Assembly (NCBI RefSeq): GCF_017115105.1
Contig: NZ_JABXKH010000046.1
Span: 1 to 64,000 of the forward strand
DNA: 64,000 nucleotides
Direction of reading: 5' to 3'
DNA from: Nostoc sp. NMS2
GTDB taxonomy: Bacteria > Cyanobacteriota > Cyanobacteriia > Cyanobacteriales > Nostocaceae
A model generated the notes under the pieces. The model ran no database searches and had not been told where the DNA came from. It worked only from the letters and a program-made list of their open reading frames with translations. Of this stretch, positions 18,848-29,023 are shown in pieces (position 1 is the first letter of the stretch; every line of letters starts with the position of its first letter). A program made the position numbers and the translations under genes.

Positions 18848-19621
18848 TTAAAAAACGGTCAATACGCAGAGAAATAAGGCTTCAGTCCACTCGACGACTG
18901 CGCCGTAGGTATCTCCGGTGTGTCCGCCTAATTTGTGGTTGAACCATGCACCAGTTAGAGTGGCGATCGCACTTCCTGCAATTATCATTGCCAGTGCCAG
19001 AAATAATTGCTGTTTATCTATCAGCACAAGTAAACCACTCAAACCTAAGAGCAAAAACAATCCTGGTAACAAATCTTTGTAAGAACGAATGGCTTGTTTG
19101 TGAAATGCACCTTTGCCGGTTGGTTTCAAATAAGGATACCGCGCGATCGCTACCTGTTGTCCCCAACGTCCCCAGCCACAAGCAGCCATCAGTAACAAAC
19201 AACGGTTTTCTGACATATCTGTTAAGGCTGTTATTTTAAGTAGCACTAAGGCGATCGCAGTCATTGCTCCAAATGCACCTGTAGCACTATCTGCCATCAC
19301 CTCCAGCCGCCGATCTGGGTCGCCCACTGCTAAACCATCGGCAGTATCCATTGCCCCATCTAAGTGCAGTCCTCCAGTTATACCAATCCAAATACTGATT
19401 ACCAAAGCACTACGAGTTAACACTGGCATCCCAAGATAATCCATTCCTATATCCAGTAACCCTAAAATTCCCCCAATTATCACCCCTACAAGCGAAGCAA
19501 GACGTGCCACTCCCTGAAAGTCTAATCCGTCAAAATACGGTAATGGAATACTAGTGTAAAATATAATACTAGCTGCCAGCTTTAACAGCAGCTTTTTCCA
19601 CCACTGTTGCTGTTTCGTCAT
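18848..19621 (-). CDS. cobS: Adenosylcobinamide-GDP ribazoletransferase
   Basis: 257 residues, an integral membrane enzyme joining adenosylcobinamide-GDP to alpha-ribazole in the last steps of cobalamin synthesis. The conserved block [20 protein letters not shown] (about 112-131), with the Asp-rich catalytic site, is intact. Several hydrophobic segments follow. ATG 19621. It is convergent with the PPC gene. No cobalamin riboswitch was seen upstream on the minus strand. Confidence 0.92.
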   Translation of the reverse strand: MTKQQQWWKKLLLKLAASIIFYTSIPLPYFDGLDFQGVARLASLVGVIIGGILGLLDIGMDYLGMPVLTRSALVISIWIGITGGLHLDGAMDTADGLAVGDPDRRLEVMADSATGAFGAMTAIALVLLKITALTDMSENRCLLLMAACGWGRWGQQVAIARYPYLKPTGKGAFHKQAIRSYKDLLPGLFLLLGLSGLLVLIDKQQLFLALAMIIAGSAIATLTGAWFNHKLGGHTGDTYGAVVEWTEALFLCVLTVF

Positions 19622-19999
19622 CGTAGTTACATTAATATTTGGTTAATTGCTGGATAATCATCATAATTTGACTACAATCGAACATCAGTACACTTTAAAG
19701 CTTTAGATAAGATTTACTTCTGTTAGAGATTATCACTTAAAATTTTGTTATGCTGGTCTAAGTATTGAATAAAAAGTTTTAAGTAATTTTTGATACAAAA
19801 AACAAATGATTCAGGAAATTAAAATTCCATCAGGAATCAAAAATTGTGTTTTGTATTCGTTAACTAAAAACTTACTCCAAATTGTTAGACGATTGCCCCA
19901 CAAAATTGATATTTTTTTAAATGTAGGGAGTAAACAAGCTATTCAATTCTGACAGTTTAGCTCTGTTGTTGCTCTCCTTAGCTCAATCGCTATTTTCCT
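19622..19999. other. Intergenic, AT-rich, divergent promoters expected
   Basis: This spacer separates divergent cobS and the gene at 20000. I see no reading frame, repeat or clear regulatory motif. Confidence 0.5.
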
Positions 20000-20452
20000 A
20001 TGAGTCACCATCTACCCGACACCAGGATACCGGCTCCGTGCATTATTAACACGGGCATCATTGTGAATAAGCTCGACATCCGGCGATTGCTGGCAGATTT
20101 AGGTCGAGTCCACTACATCTACACCCAAGAAGATAAGGTACTGAGCGAGGGTGAAGGGGATGTGATGGAAGTTTTTGCTAATCCACAAAGGTCTACCTTA
20201 GTGGCTAACCATGCGCTATATTTGAATGTTTGTAGTTTCGATTACTTGGAACTCAAACAGTCATCGCAACAAGAAACTTACTTCGATTTGATGCAAGAAG
20301 GAGTGTGTCTGCGGTTGATTCCCCGCTCAACCCCCATCCAGGAGCGACGAGAGCGAACCTTCAATGTCAGCGCCATAGAAGCGATGATGGAGCAAGTCCT
20401 CTCAGCCAGATGGGATGCAGAAATTGACGATGACTGTTCTGATTCTTTCTAA
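20000..20452 (+). CDS. Conserved unknown protein upstream of tgt
   Basis: 150 residues, soluble, without a recognised domain. The sequence has a central acidic part, an EVFANPQRSTLVANHALYLNV segment and an acidic tail (DAEIDDDCSDSF). The position before tgt-psbK and the well-formed, evenly coding sequence suggest a conserved cyanobacterial gene. Function unknown. Confidence 0.65.
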   Translation: MSHHLPDTRIPAPCIINTGIIVNKLDIRRLLADLGRVHYIYTQEDKVLSEGEGDVMEVFANPQRSTLVANHALYLNVCSFDYLELKQSSQQETYFDLMQEGVCLRLIPRSTPIQERRERTFNVSAIEAMMEQVLSARWDAEIDDDCSDSF

Positions 20453-20493
20453 AATAGCGACTACTATCCCAATTTGATGTAAGGCTGCGCTTT

Positions 20494-20560
20494 ATTGATG
20501 TAGGGGCAATTCATGAATTGCCCCTACGTCGTATAGTTTTGCATAAGTCTTAATAGGCGC
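20494..20560. repeat. Partial GGGGCAATTCATGAATTGCCCC element
   Basis: The palindrome GGGGCAATTCATGAATTGCC and a CATAAGTCTTA right edge match the family seen complete at 26287, 43971 and 45622, but no intact left end is visible here. The following ATAGGCGCATCTTCAAA is shared with 22790-22806. Confidence 0.6.
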
Positions 20561-20576
20561 ATCTTCAAAAATCTAA

Positions 20577-21719
<1,143 letters not shown>

Positions 21720-21819
21720 CTAATACTCAATGTCCAATGACAAATGACAAATGACCAAACCATGTTAAGATACTTTTCAATTATGAAAGCTAGTGTTGGA
21801 TAGTTGGATTTAAACAAAC

Positions 21820-21957
21820 ATGGAAGCAGCACTTTTATTAGCAAAACTGCCTGAAGCTTACCAAATCTTCGATCCTTTGGTAGACGTTCTCCCAGTCATC
21901 CCTGTATTCTTCTTGTTGCTTGCTTTCGTTTGGCAAGCAGCCGTCGGATTTAGGTAA
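21820..21957 (+). CDS. psbK: Photosystem II protein K
   Basis: 45 residues, [20 protein letters not shown]... ending in a single membrane helix ([16 protein letters not shown]). This is the PsbK precursor: a short N-terminal extension is removed before KLPEAY. It is a small PSII core subunit near CP43. A perfect terminator follows 22 bases after the stop. Linkage to tgt is common in cyanobacteria. Confidence 0.95.
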
Positions 21958-21979
21958 GTTAATCTATTTTTCAATTAAG

Positions 21980-22011
21980 TAGAACAGGTATATTACCTGT
22001 TCTATTTTTTT
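21980..22011 (+). terminator. Rho-independent terminator of psbK
   Basis: The perfect stem TAGAACAGGTA/TACCTGTTCTA with a three-base loop is followed by seven T residues. Confidence 0.9.
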
Positions 22012-22143
22012 GTGGCACTACATTTTATAAAATTAACATTCGTTAATATTTTGTAATGTTTTAATATAATAAGTAAGATATGAATCAAGCCATGTCAATA
22101 TGAAGCCTTGAAAGCCAAGCTTAGAGTCAGGGAGGAATCAGTT

Positions 22144-22440
22144 ATGGGTAATATCAAATTCGTTAAAGAGAATAAAGAAGTAGTGGCGGCAGATGGAGCC
22201 AATCTTCGACTCAAAGCCATGCAAAATGACATTGATATATATAAATTTATTGGCAAGATGACCAATTGCGGTGGTAATGGTCAATGTGGCACTTGCATTG
22301 TTGAGATAGTCGAAGGACTAGAAAATCTTTCTCGCCGCACAGATGTAGAAAATCGTAAATTCAAGAAAAAGCCAGAAAATTACCGTCTTGCCTGTCAAAC
22401 TTTAGTGAATGGCTCAGTCAGTGTAGTTACGAAGCCTTAA
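22144..22440 (+). CDS. 2Fe-2S ferredoxin-like protein
   Basis: 98 residues from ATG 22144, preceded by GGGAGGA at good spacing (the frame extends upstream, but without such a site). The cluster ligands are Cys in [11 protein letters not shown] and LACQT, giving CX5CX2C...C. That spacing differs from plant-type photosynthetic ferredoxin (CX4CX2C) and is like adrenodoxin-type or chlorosome-type proteins. Likely an electron carrier of unknown partner. It is between psbK and psbM, whose PSII context is suggestive only. Confidence 0.85.
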   Translation: MGNIKFVKENKEVVAADGANLRLKAMQNDIDIYKFIGKMTNCGGNGQCGTCIVEIVEGLENLSRRTDVENRKFKKKPENYRLACQTLVNGSVSVVTKP

Positions 22441-22557
22441 GTTTTTTGGGATCATCCGTGGTTAGCATTTGAGAAAGTAAAAAATTTGGGCTAACTCTGT
22501 CGTTGATAATGCTATCCTAATGTTGTTGACTGGAAAACTAAGAGAGGCTTTCTTGCC

Positions 22558-22674
22558 ATGCAAGTTAATGACCTGGGGTTCGTAGCGAGCATTTTGTTCG
22601 TATTAGTTCCCACTGTGTTTTTACTAATTCTGTACATCCAAACTGCTAGCCGCCAAGGTGGAAAAGATAGTTAA
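22558..22674 (+). CDS. psbM: Photosystem II protein M
   Basis: 38 residues with the PsbM pattern [20 protein letters not shown] and a [10 protein letters not shown] end; a single membrane helix at the PSII dimer interface. AGAGAGG lies 12 bases before the ATG. A terminator follows at once. Confidence 0.95.
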   Translation: MQVNDLGFVASILFVLVPTVFLLILYIQTASRQGGKDS

Positions 22675-22694
22675 GAATTTGTGTATAAAATAAA

Positions 22695-22726
22695 TAACCC
22701 CTGCACTAGTACTGTGGGGGTTTTTA
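22695..22726 (+). terminator. Terminator of psbM
   Basis: AACCCC pairs with GGGGTT, with CAC/GTG adding to the stem, followed by a T-rich tail. Confidence 0.8.
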
Positions 22727-22749
22727 TTTATCAACCGCTAACTGATAGC

Positions 22750-22925
22750 ATTTCTGTAGAGGCAATTCATGAATTGCCCCTACAGTTTTATAGGCGCATC
22801 TTCAAACAAAAATAGTATAAGTGCTGAGTAGTAAGTAGGAAGTTACAATTATTTGTAAGACGCATTTCGACTTCGCTCAATGCTCTCTCCCTGAGAAGAC
22901 GAGGGTTGAGCGGAGTCGAAACCCG
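22750..22925. repeat. Dispersed repeats after psbM
   Basis: 22757-22785 is another GCAATTCATGAATTGCCCC palindrome. 22867-22922 is a hairpin of TTTCGACTTCGCTCAA against TTGAGCGGAGTCGAAA. It may also end transcripts of the converging stress-protein gene. Confidence 0.65.
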
Positions 22926-23024
22926 GCAATCTAGGTGAGCTTTAATTTAGCCTTCCTACTTAGACAAAAAATCTTGCTTCTCTACTATTTTATTACAACA
23001 ATTTTTATACTCAGCACTCTTGAT

Positions 23025-23876
23025 TTAAGCGATCGTCCGCGCCAACAATACCGGACAAGTGGCATTGACTCGAACATAGTCAGACAAGGAAGATCCGATG
23101 AGTCGGTCTATATCAACAAAACTCTTAGCGATGGATGGACGACGATCTGGGGAACCGAGCAATAATAAATCTATATTCAACTCCTCTGCCAATCGACAAA
23201 TTTCTTCACCAGGTTTGCCACTGCTGATATAAGAACGAGATTGGATACCCTGTTTTTGAGCTTCTGCAACTGCGGCTGCTAAAACTGGATTTTTATCTGA
23301 GTTAACCTCGGTTATTTCCGATTTTTTACCGCCTAAATCTGTACTAATATTTGCCAAAATTAACTGGCCTCCCTGAATATCTCGCAGTAAAAACAGTGCC
23401 AATTTCAAGCAGTTTTTTGCAGAATCAGAGTTGTCTATTGCCACCATAACGCGCTTAATTCTTTTAACATAAATGTCATCTTTTACCAGCAACATGGGGC
23501 GAGAAGATAGCTGGAAAACATACTGACTGACTGAGTTCGATAAAATAGATTGCAGTCGCTTCAGTCCGCGTGAACCCATAACAATCAAGTCAGCGTCGAT
23601 TTCATCAGCTACTTGGCAAACTACATCTTTGGGGTCGCCTTCGCGCAAAATTGAAGAAACCTGACTAGGATCTAAGTTCAAAGTTTGAATGGCATTAGCC
23701 AGAATTTTACCGCCATTTTCCCATTTAGTTGTCATGGTAGAAGCAGTATTTTGTGCCTGAACAACATGCAAAATTGTAACTTTCGCAGATTCAATTGAAG
23801 GGATTTCTCTCAGGGTTTTGAGCATTTCTTCTGCGTGTCCCAATCCCGATACAGTCAACAAAATTTTGTTTATCAT
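23025..23876 (-). CDS. Universal stress protein, two Usp domains
   Basis: 283 residues, two tandem UspA folds (about 1-135 and 140-283). The first has the nucleotide loop GSRGLKRLQSILSNSVS. In the second the loop is GSPDRRPSIAKSFVDIDRLI, which departs from GX2GX9GS, so ATP binding may be limited to one half. Soluble. Role: stress tolerance, not further defined. The single gene is followed by an intergenic region of about 500 bases. Confidence 0.88.
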   Translation of the reverse strand: MINKILLTVSGLGHAEEMLKTLREIPSIESAKVTILHVVQAQNTASTMTTKWENGGKILANAIQTLNLDPSQVSSILREGDPKDVVCQVADEIDADLIVMGSRGLKRLQSILSNSVSQYVFQLSSRPMLLVKDDIYVKRIKRVMVAIDNSDSAKNCLKLALFLLRDIQGGQLILANISTDLGGKKSEITEVNSDKNPVLAAAVAEAQKQGIQSRSYISSGKPGEEICRLAEELNIDLLLLGSPDRRPSIAKSFVDIDRLIGSSLSDYVRVNATCPVLLARTIA

Positions 23877-24383
23877 CTTGCGTAATTGTTTTTAAGTTTA
23901 CTTTTGTTTTCGCTGTTATTATTTGGCTTAGGTCGGATTTTCACCGCCTCGCTTGATAACCTAGTTAGTATTGTTTTTGAATATTTAATACTAAACAAAT
24001 GGCAAAGTACAAAATACTCAACAAATATTTAAGTTTGTTTGCACCTAGTTACTTAAATTCTCAACTAAACTTCAATTATTAAGCATACTCTCAATTGAGT
24101 CTGATGAACTTAATAAAATATGATGTTAGTTATCATTGTTAATCTATATTTACTTTTTTTAATTAGAAGTTAGTTAAGTATTGCAAAGAAATTTCCAAAA
24201 TAACTCTTGAGGATAATTTATTTGCTGTAATGCTTAACAAGCGATCGCTTCCGGCTTGAAGTCATATTTCATACCATAAAGACCTCTCCCTGGTTTTACT
24301 ACGCAAAACCGTCCCTCTCCGAGTCGGAGAGGGAGAGACTTGAACTTTAGTTGAAGTCAGGAAGAGGTTGTATCGAACTCACG
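23877..24383. other. Intergenic with hairpins after phoD
   Basis: AT-rich and without genes. At 24290-24340 lie two hairpins, GGTTTT/AAAACC and CCCTCTCC/GGAGAGGG, that could help end the minus-strand phoD transcript. A HIP1 site is at 24240. Confidence 0.5.
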
Positions 24384-25955
24384 TTAATTTAGATGCGCTC
24401 CTGGTTGTCCGTTTTGGACGACAAACGAAGCTAGAGTTTTGACGGAGGCATTCAAGTCAAGGATGCTTGATACAACGCGGTAGTCACTTTGCCAGCGTTG
24501 TGGGGTAAGGTTGCAACGGACGTATCCCCGGAAAGCACCGTCAAAAAACTTAGTATGGGGATTGTTGGGTAGAGCAGCTTGAACTGGAGCGATAAATGAT
24601 GTGGGAAAGTCAGAGGTAATTGAGGTTCCGACGAACTCAGTGCCGACTGTGGCTGAGTTTGGGTTATCAAAATCAAGCTTCAGATCGTGTACCCAACTAG
24701 AATGGATATCTCCGGTAATCACCACTGGATTAGAAGGTTGGCGCTGGTTTAGAAAACTCAAGAGCCGATTACGGAAAGCCACGTAGCCGTCCCACTGATC
24801 CACATTGAAGACACCGGGGCCTGGACTACTATTAAAATTGTACTGGCCAAGCATGGTCTGTTGAGCAATTACATTCCAGCGCGATCGCGACTGATCTAAA
24901 CCTTTTCGTAGCCACTGCTCTTGTTCTGAGCCGGTCATGGTAGCATTTGGATCAAAAGCTTCTGGGCAGCGAGGCTTCAGTCCATCATCACAAGGTTGGT
25001 TAGTACGGTACTGCCTCGTGTCTAAGACGTTGAACTCAGCTAAATTACCGAAAGTCAACCGCCGATAAAGCAGTGCATCTGGGCCCTTGGGCAGCGAAGA
25101 CTGACGGAGGGGCATGTGTTCGTAGTAAGCCTGGTAAGCACTAGCTCGACGTTTCCTAAAAGCCTCTTCGGTTTGGTTATCTTCGGGGATTAAGTTGGCA
25201 TAATTATTGTCAACTTCATGATCGTCCCAGGTGACAATCCAGGGAAAAGCAGCATGAGCAGCTTGGAGACTCTGGTCTGTTCTGTACAGGGCGTAGCGAT
25301 CGCGGTAATCTGCAAGAGTAATGATTTCTGGACTGTTATGCTGGCGTGGCCCACCAGATTGTGGCCCGTATTCGTAAATGTAATCACCCAGATGAACCAC
25401 AAGGTCGAGGTTTTCTTCAGCCAAATGCCGATAAGCCGTATAGTAACCATTTTGCCAGTCTTGACAGGAGACAAAAGCAAAGTTTAGTTGTTGGGTATAG
25501 CTATAAAATGCTGGTGCTGTGCGAGTCCGCCCAATGGGGCTAGCTTCCCTACCTGCTTGAAATTGATACCAGTACCAACGGTCAGGGTCTAACCCACGCA
25601 CATCAACATGGACTGAGTGCGCTAACTCTGGTGTTGCTAGCGCTGTTCCTCGACGCACAACCCGTTTCATGTTTTCATCAAGGGCAACTTGCCACCGCAC
25701 TGGCACATTTACCAATGGCATTCCACCTCCAGAAAGTGGATTTGGAGCCAGTCGTGTCCAGATCACAACACCATCCGGTAAAGGATCGCCAGAGGCAACA
25801 CCAAGACTGAACGGATAACCAGAAAACCTTGAGTTAGCCAGTACCGGATGCAACTGGCTAGCGATTGTTAACCCCGTTAATAATCCTGCACCCAACAAAA
25901 AACTCCGCCGTCTGCACCGATTTGCTAGCAGGCGTGTGCTATCCATAAGTTCCAT
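24384..25955 (-). CDS. phoD: PhoD-type alkaline phosphatase
   Basis: 523 residues. ATG 25955 is preceded by AGAGGTGA. A twin-arginine signal (CRRRSFLLGAGLLTGLT, about 15-31) implies Tat export of the folded enzyme. The PhoD metallophosphoesterase shows FVSCQDWQNG, VVHLGDYIYEYG, TWDDHEVDNNY and VVITGDIHSSW, with calcium/iron ligands expected at these Asp/His residues. It hydrolyses phosphate mono- and diesters outside the cytoplasm, usually under phosphate starvation. Weak Pho-box-like repeats lie upstream at 26229-26250. Confidence 0.92.
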   Translation of the reverse strand: MELMDSTRLLANRCRRRSFLLGAGLLTGLTIASQLHPVLANSRFSGYPFSLGVASGDPLPDGVVIWTRLAPNPLSGGGMPLVNVPVRWQVALDENMKRVVRRGTALATPELAHSVHVDVRGLDPDRWYWYQFQAGREASPIGRTRTAPAFYSYTQQLNFAFVSCQDWQNGYYTAYRHLAEENLDLVVHLGDYIYEYGPQSGGPRQHNSPEIITLADYRDRYALYRTDQSLQAAHAAFPWIVTWDDHEVDNNYANLIPEDNQTEEAFRKRRASAYQAYYEHMPLRQSSLPKGPDALLYRRLTFGNLAEFNVLDTRQYRTNQPCDDGLKPRCPEAFDPNATMTGSEQEQWLRKGLDQSRSRWNVIAQQTMLGQYNFNSSPGPGVFNVDQWDGYVAFRNRLLSFLNQRQPSNPVVITGDIHSSWVHDLKLDFDNPNSATVGTEFVGTSITSDFPTSFIAPVQAALPNNPHTKFFDGAFRGYVRCNLTPQRWQSDYRVVSSILDLNASVKTLASFVVQNGQPGAHLN

Positions 25956-26012
25956 ATTCACCTCTACCCAGATGTAAATACAGTTGGCAAACTTCGGGAG
26001 AGTCAGCTTTAA

Positions 26013-26047
26013 ATAATTCGTAATTCGTAATTCGTAATTCGTAATTG
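26013..26047. repeat. ATTCGTA heptamer run
   Basis: About five AATTCGT units. The inverted unit (TTACGAA) runs at 26453-26484 just before the proA-like stop codon, so the MITE at 26287 is bracketed by opposite runs. Confidence 0.85.
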
Positions 26048-26228
26048 GGTTTTGCGTGAAGATTTAGACACCAAACAAAATGTGGCTGCTTCTTATATAA
26101 AGAGCAAATTCTAAACCGTCTAATAATTATGAATTATGAATTAGTAATTACTATTTATCTTGATTTGACTTGTCTCCCAATTGCTGCTCAACCAAACACA
26201 AGCAACCTACCAAACTAGGATCAAGCAG

Positions 26229-26250
26229 AAATTAAGATTTTGTTAAGTTT
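26229..26250 (-). promoter_or_regulatory. Possible Pho box
   Basis: On the minus strand, CTTAACAA and CTTAATTT stand 11 bases apart, fitting the cyanobacterial PyTTAAPyPy(T/A) direct-repeat pattern for two of three units. It is about 275 bases upstream of the phoD start. Confidence 0.3.
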
Positions 26251-26286
26251 AAAATTGGATTGGGGCATTAAGAATTTAGACCACAA

Positions 26287-26395
26287 CAGAACTTACGCAA
26301 AAAATAGCCCAAACCTTGATTTTCCGGTAGGGGCAATTCATGAATTGCCCCTACCGCGTATTGCCCCTACCGCGTGTAGTTTTACGTAAGTCTTA
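26287..26395. mobile_element. MITE of the AGAACTTACG family with CACAA duplication
   Basis: It begins cAGAACTTACG and ends CGTAAGTCTTa, with the GGGGCAATTCATGAATTGCC palindrome inside. CACAA is found directly on both sides (26282-26286 and 26396-26400), a 5-base target duplication. Confidence 0.75.
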
Positions 26396-26452
26396 CACAA
26401 CTAATGCAGAAGTACTGCTATGAGCGGTCACTCTTGGCAAACCCTTTTCTAA

Positions 26453-26484
26453 TTACGAATTACGAATTACGAATTACGAATTAT
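26453..26484. repeat. TTACGAA heptamer run
   Basis: Four to five inverted ATTCGTA units directly before the end of the proA-like gene. Confidence 0.8.
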
Positions 26485-27750
26485 TTAAAACCTGCCATTT
26501 CCCTGAACAATGTGCTTAACGGTGGTCAAAGTTTCTAGGCTGATAAATCCTCGACGATGGCCTTTTTGGTTAGACATACCGAGAAACACCGAATCTCCCC
26601 GCGAGGGGTTGCGGGAAAAACGCGGGGAAGTGTTGATGTAGGTAGAGGCACTGTTAACTCCTAAAGCAAACTGCCGACTTTCCTGATAAGATTCAGTAAC
26701 GATGGAGTCGGCATGACCACTGCTATGTTCATTAATCCAAGCGATCGCACCTTCTAAGCTATCTACCAGTTTAAAAGCTACTGTCTTTGTTAAATAAGGG
26801 TTTCCCCATTCGCCCTCCTTCACTACCTGCAACTGGGGAAAAGCTTTTACTAGTTCTGCATCGCCTCTAATTTCAAAGCCTTTTTCTATCAAGCTGTTCC
26901 ACAAAACTGCTAAGGATGATGGCAAGGCTTGACGATGAATAAGTACCTTTTCAATGGCATTGACTTGATCGGGTTCACTTTGATGGCTATCAAGAATCAT
27001 CCAGCGCACCATTTCTAAGCTGGAATTTAGCGACCAGTAGAGACAACAGTTACCTATCGCGGACTTTAAGACTGGGCAAGTTGACTGTCGTACTACCTGC
27101 TGTACCAAGCTAGAACGTCCGTAAGGAATAACTAGATTCACGTACTGGTCTTGGGTGACTAAATCCCGAATTGAAGCCCCATGTTCGGCTGTGATCAGTT
27201 CTACACACCCCGGAGGTAGACCAACTTCTGCGATCGCATTTTGCAGTACTTCAGCGATGGCGGCGTTGGAATGGCTAGCTTCAGTACTGCCTTTGAGAAT
27301 TATACTATTGCCAGTTTTAATACAAAAACCTGCTGCGATCGCCCCTAAATCGGGAAAGGCTTCATAAATAAATCCAATCACTCCCAAAGGCATTAACTGG
27401 GTGTAACTCTGGGAATCTTCCAGTTGATAATCAGCCGTTCTAACGCGCCGTAGCGGATCTGATAATTCCCCTAACCGTTGTAAAACGTCTACTGTCATCT
27501 CTAGCCTTGTAGGAGTCAGCTTTAGCCAGTCCAATATCAACTCTGGCACTGCCATTTCTCGACTAGCTTCTAAATCCAACGTGTTGGCTTCTAGAATGTC
27601 GTCAAATGAGCGCTCAAGGGCTTGTGCCATCGCCAATACTGCACGACTGCGGTCTGCTCCCTTGGTGATTCCCAACTTTAGGGAAGCTTGATAGGCTCGT
27701 TGGGCGCTAGTAATCGGTTCGGGGTGGTCATCTAAAACTTCAACAGTCAT
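26485..27750 (-). CDS. ProA-like protein without the catalytic cysteine
   Basis: 421 residues, collinear with gamma-glutamyl phosphate reductase: PLGVIGFIYEAFPDLGAIAA, YVNLVIPYGRSSLV, HADSIVTESYQES, and the SRGDSVFLGMSNQKGHRRG end. The nucleophilic cysteine of ProA lies in PSTCN-VE; here the aligned segment is PDQVNAIE, with Val for Cys. The glycine-rich RGGAGL is also changed to YGRSSL. Dehydrogenase activity on glutamyl phosphate is therefore doubtful. Databases would probably label it proA. The start is four bases after the preceding gene's stop, so the two are translationally linked. Confidence 0.8.
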   Translation of the reverse strand: MTVEVLDDHPEPITSAQRAYQASLKLGITKGADRSRAVLAMAQALERSFDDILEANTLDLEASREMAVPELILDWLKLTPTRLEMTVDVLQRLGELSDPLRRVRTADYQLEDSQSYTQLMPLGVIGFIYEAFPDLGAIAAGFCIKTGNSIILKGSTEASHSNAAIAEVLQNAIAEVGLPPGCVELITAEHGASIRDLVTQDQYVNLVIPYGRSSLVQQVVRQSTCPVLKSAIGNCCLYWSLNSSLEMVRWMILDSHQSEPDQVNAIEKVLIHRQALPSSLAVLWNSLIEKGFEIRGDAELVKAFPQLQVVKEGEWGNPYLTKTVAFKLVDSLEGAIAWINEHSSGHADSIVTESYQESRQFALGVNSASTYINTSPRFSRNPSRGDSVFLGMSNQKGHRRGFISLETLTTVKHIVQGNGRF

Positions 27751-27754
27751 TGAG

Positions 27755-28228
27755 TTAACGTCTGTAGGTAAGCCAGACCATTAATGCTGGCAGAATAGCT
27801 AATAGCACCGCCACCATTGCCCAAGCAATAATGCTGGAACCATTTGCTAATCGCAGTGCTAATGGCAGCCATATAATCACTAGCACGAAAATAATGCCCA
27901 GTGCTATAGGCAGATAGCTTTCTCCCAAGCGGGGATGGACAACGTGCCAACTATTTCCCATCCAACGCCAAGCCCGTTTGTAGGGATAGGTGGTAGAAAG
28001 CTGTTCTAGGACATGACCATTATCTTCGACAACAAAGATTTGCTGACAGCGATCGCAACCAAATGCTTCTGTCAACGTAATCGGAATTAACTGACCCCGG
28101 CGACGACAGGGACAGGGGTATTCAGCATTGAAATCTATTTTTTCGGGTTTTTGAGATTGCACAAGCGTTCTAGTAACTTGAGCGTGTTTTACACGAACTA
28201 CGACAATATAATCCTTTGGTAAATGCAA
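27755..28228 (-). CDS. Zinc-ribbon membrane protein, unknown
   Basis: 157 residues, apparently from a TTG start at 28228 since no ATG lies upstream in frame. CPCRRRGQ and FGCDRCQQIF give a CxC...CxxC zinc-ribbon-like set (about 38-63). A basic linker precedes two membrane helices (ALGIIFVLVIIWLPLALRLA and IIAWAMVAVLLAILPALMVWL). It is upstream of the ProA-like gene by four bases, which suggests a joint function, possibly membrane attachment; this is inference. Confidence 0.65.
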   Translation of the reverse strand: MHLPKDYIVVVRVKHAQVTRTLVQSQKPEKIDFNAEYPCPCRRRGQLIPITLTEAFGCDRCQQIFVVEDNGHVLEQLSTTYPYKRAWRWMGNSWHVVHPRLGESYLPIALGIIFVLVIIWLPLALRLANGSSIIAWAMVAVLLAILPALMVWLTYRR

Positions 28229-28790
28229 TAGAAGCTTCTGCTACTATAGATTGCTATCTTTATATACATAGACTGGCGATACAAATATCGTCATGATTGC
28301 AAACAGTAGATGCAGCAGACTCTAAGTATCCTAATTTTCATATCAGTACGGAGTTTTTTATTTGTAATCTTTCCCCGAAGCTGACAATCTTATTTAAAAT
28401 TTCCTTCTACTAGATAAAATCTAGACAAAGCTAGATATTATTTGACGTTTCAATGGGAGCATAGGAGCAGTTATCCCTTAACGTCGAGACACGATTTAGC
28501 TATCCGCGCATCAGTTTCAAGATTTTTAGATGTATTTAAATCTTAATCAGCAGTGTGCTGACATTTCTGACATACATAAACCTGTTTTAAGAGAATAAGA
28601 CCCTTGAATTCCCCCATAATTTGAACAAGTTTTACTAGATGGGTAAAATCTATCTACGAATACACAGTTCCACCATATCTACTAAATTACTTTATATTCT
28701 ACCTATCTATGAAATTCATAAAAATTGGCAACGATTCACAGGAATACAGCGCGAATCGCTAAAGACTTCAATACACCCTAAAAATACTAA
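28229..28790. other. 560-base spacer, no gene recognised
   Basis: The region is AT-rich. A 61-codon frame (28639-28824) overlaps the tRNA terminator and lacks family features. 28450-28560 has some GC-rich segments but no RNA family I can name. Confidence 0.4.
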
Positions 28791-28823
28791 ACCTCTTGAG
28801 ATTTTTAACTTCAAGAGGTTTTA
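28791..28823 (-). terminator. Terminator of tRNA-Gly
   Basis: Read on the minus strand: CCTCTTGA...TCAAGAGG followed by a T-rich tract, just past the tRNA 3' end. The stem is symmetric and could work from the other side too. Confidence 0.75.
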
Positions 28824-28829
28824 GTTGGA

Positions 28830-28901
28830 AGCGGGTAACGCGATTCGAACGCGCGACATTCACCTTGGCAAGGTGACGCTCTACCACTGAGCTATACCCG
28901 C
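28830..28901 (-). tRNA. tRNA-Gly (GCC)
   Basis: The minus strand folds as a cloverleaf: acceptor GCGGGTA/TACCCGC, D arm with AGCTCAGTGGTAGAGC, anticodon arm CACCTTGCCAAGGTG with GCC, and T arm GCGCGTTCGAATCGCG. CCA is not encoded directly after the discriminator. A hairpin terminator follows. Confidence 0.95.
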
Positions 28902-28959
28902 AATCAATTGTCATATATCAATATCTCAGATTTATCCCTAATTGTCAAGCCCTTTATTT

Positions 28960-29018
28960 AGTAATTTGTCATTTGTCATTTGTCATTGGTCATTAGTGAA
29001 TGACAAATGACTAATGAC
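28960..29018. repeat. TCATTTG heptamer run
   Basis: Units of CATTTGT and CATTGGT, then the inverted GACAAAT/GACTAAT units, form a potential hairpin downstream of ribH. Confidence 0.8.
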
Positions 29019-29023
29019 ACGCC

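Noticed and set aside
19622-19999. Cobalamin riboswitch upstream of cobS
   Set aside because: No B12-box-like sequence or matching structure was found on the minus strand.
24281-24340. Hairpins near the phoD end as a further MITE copy
   Set aside because: They share only the generic GGAGAGGG motif; no terminal inverted repeats or direct duplications are present.
28639-28824. 61-codon frame before tRNA-Gly
   Set aside because: It overlaps the tRNA terminator, has no family features and no ribosome site.
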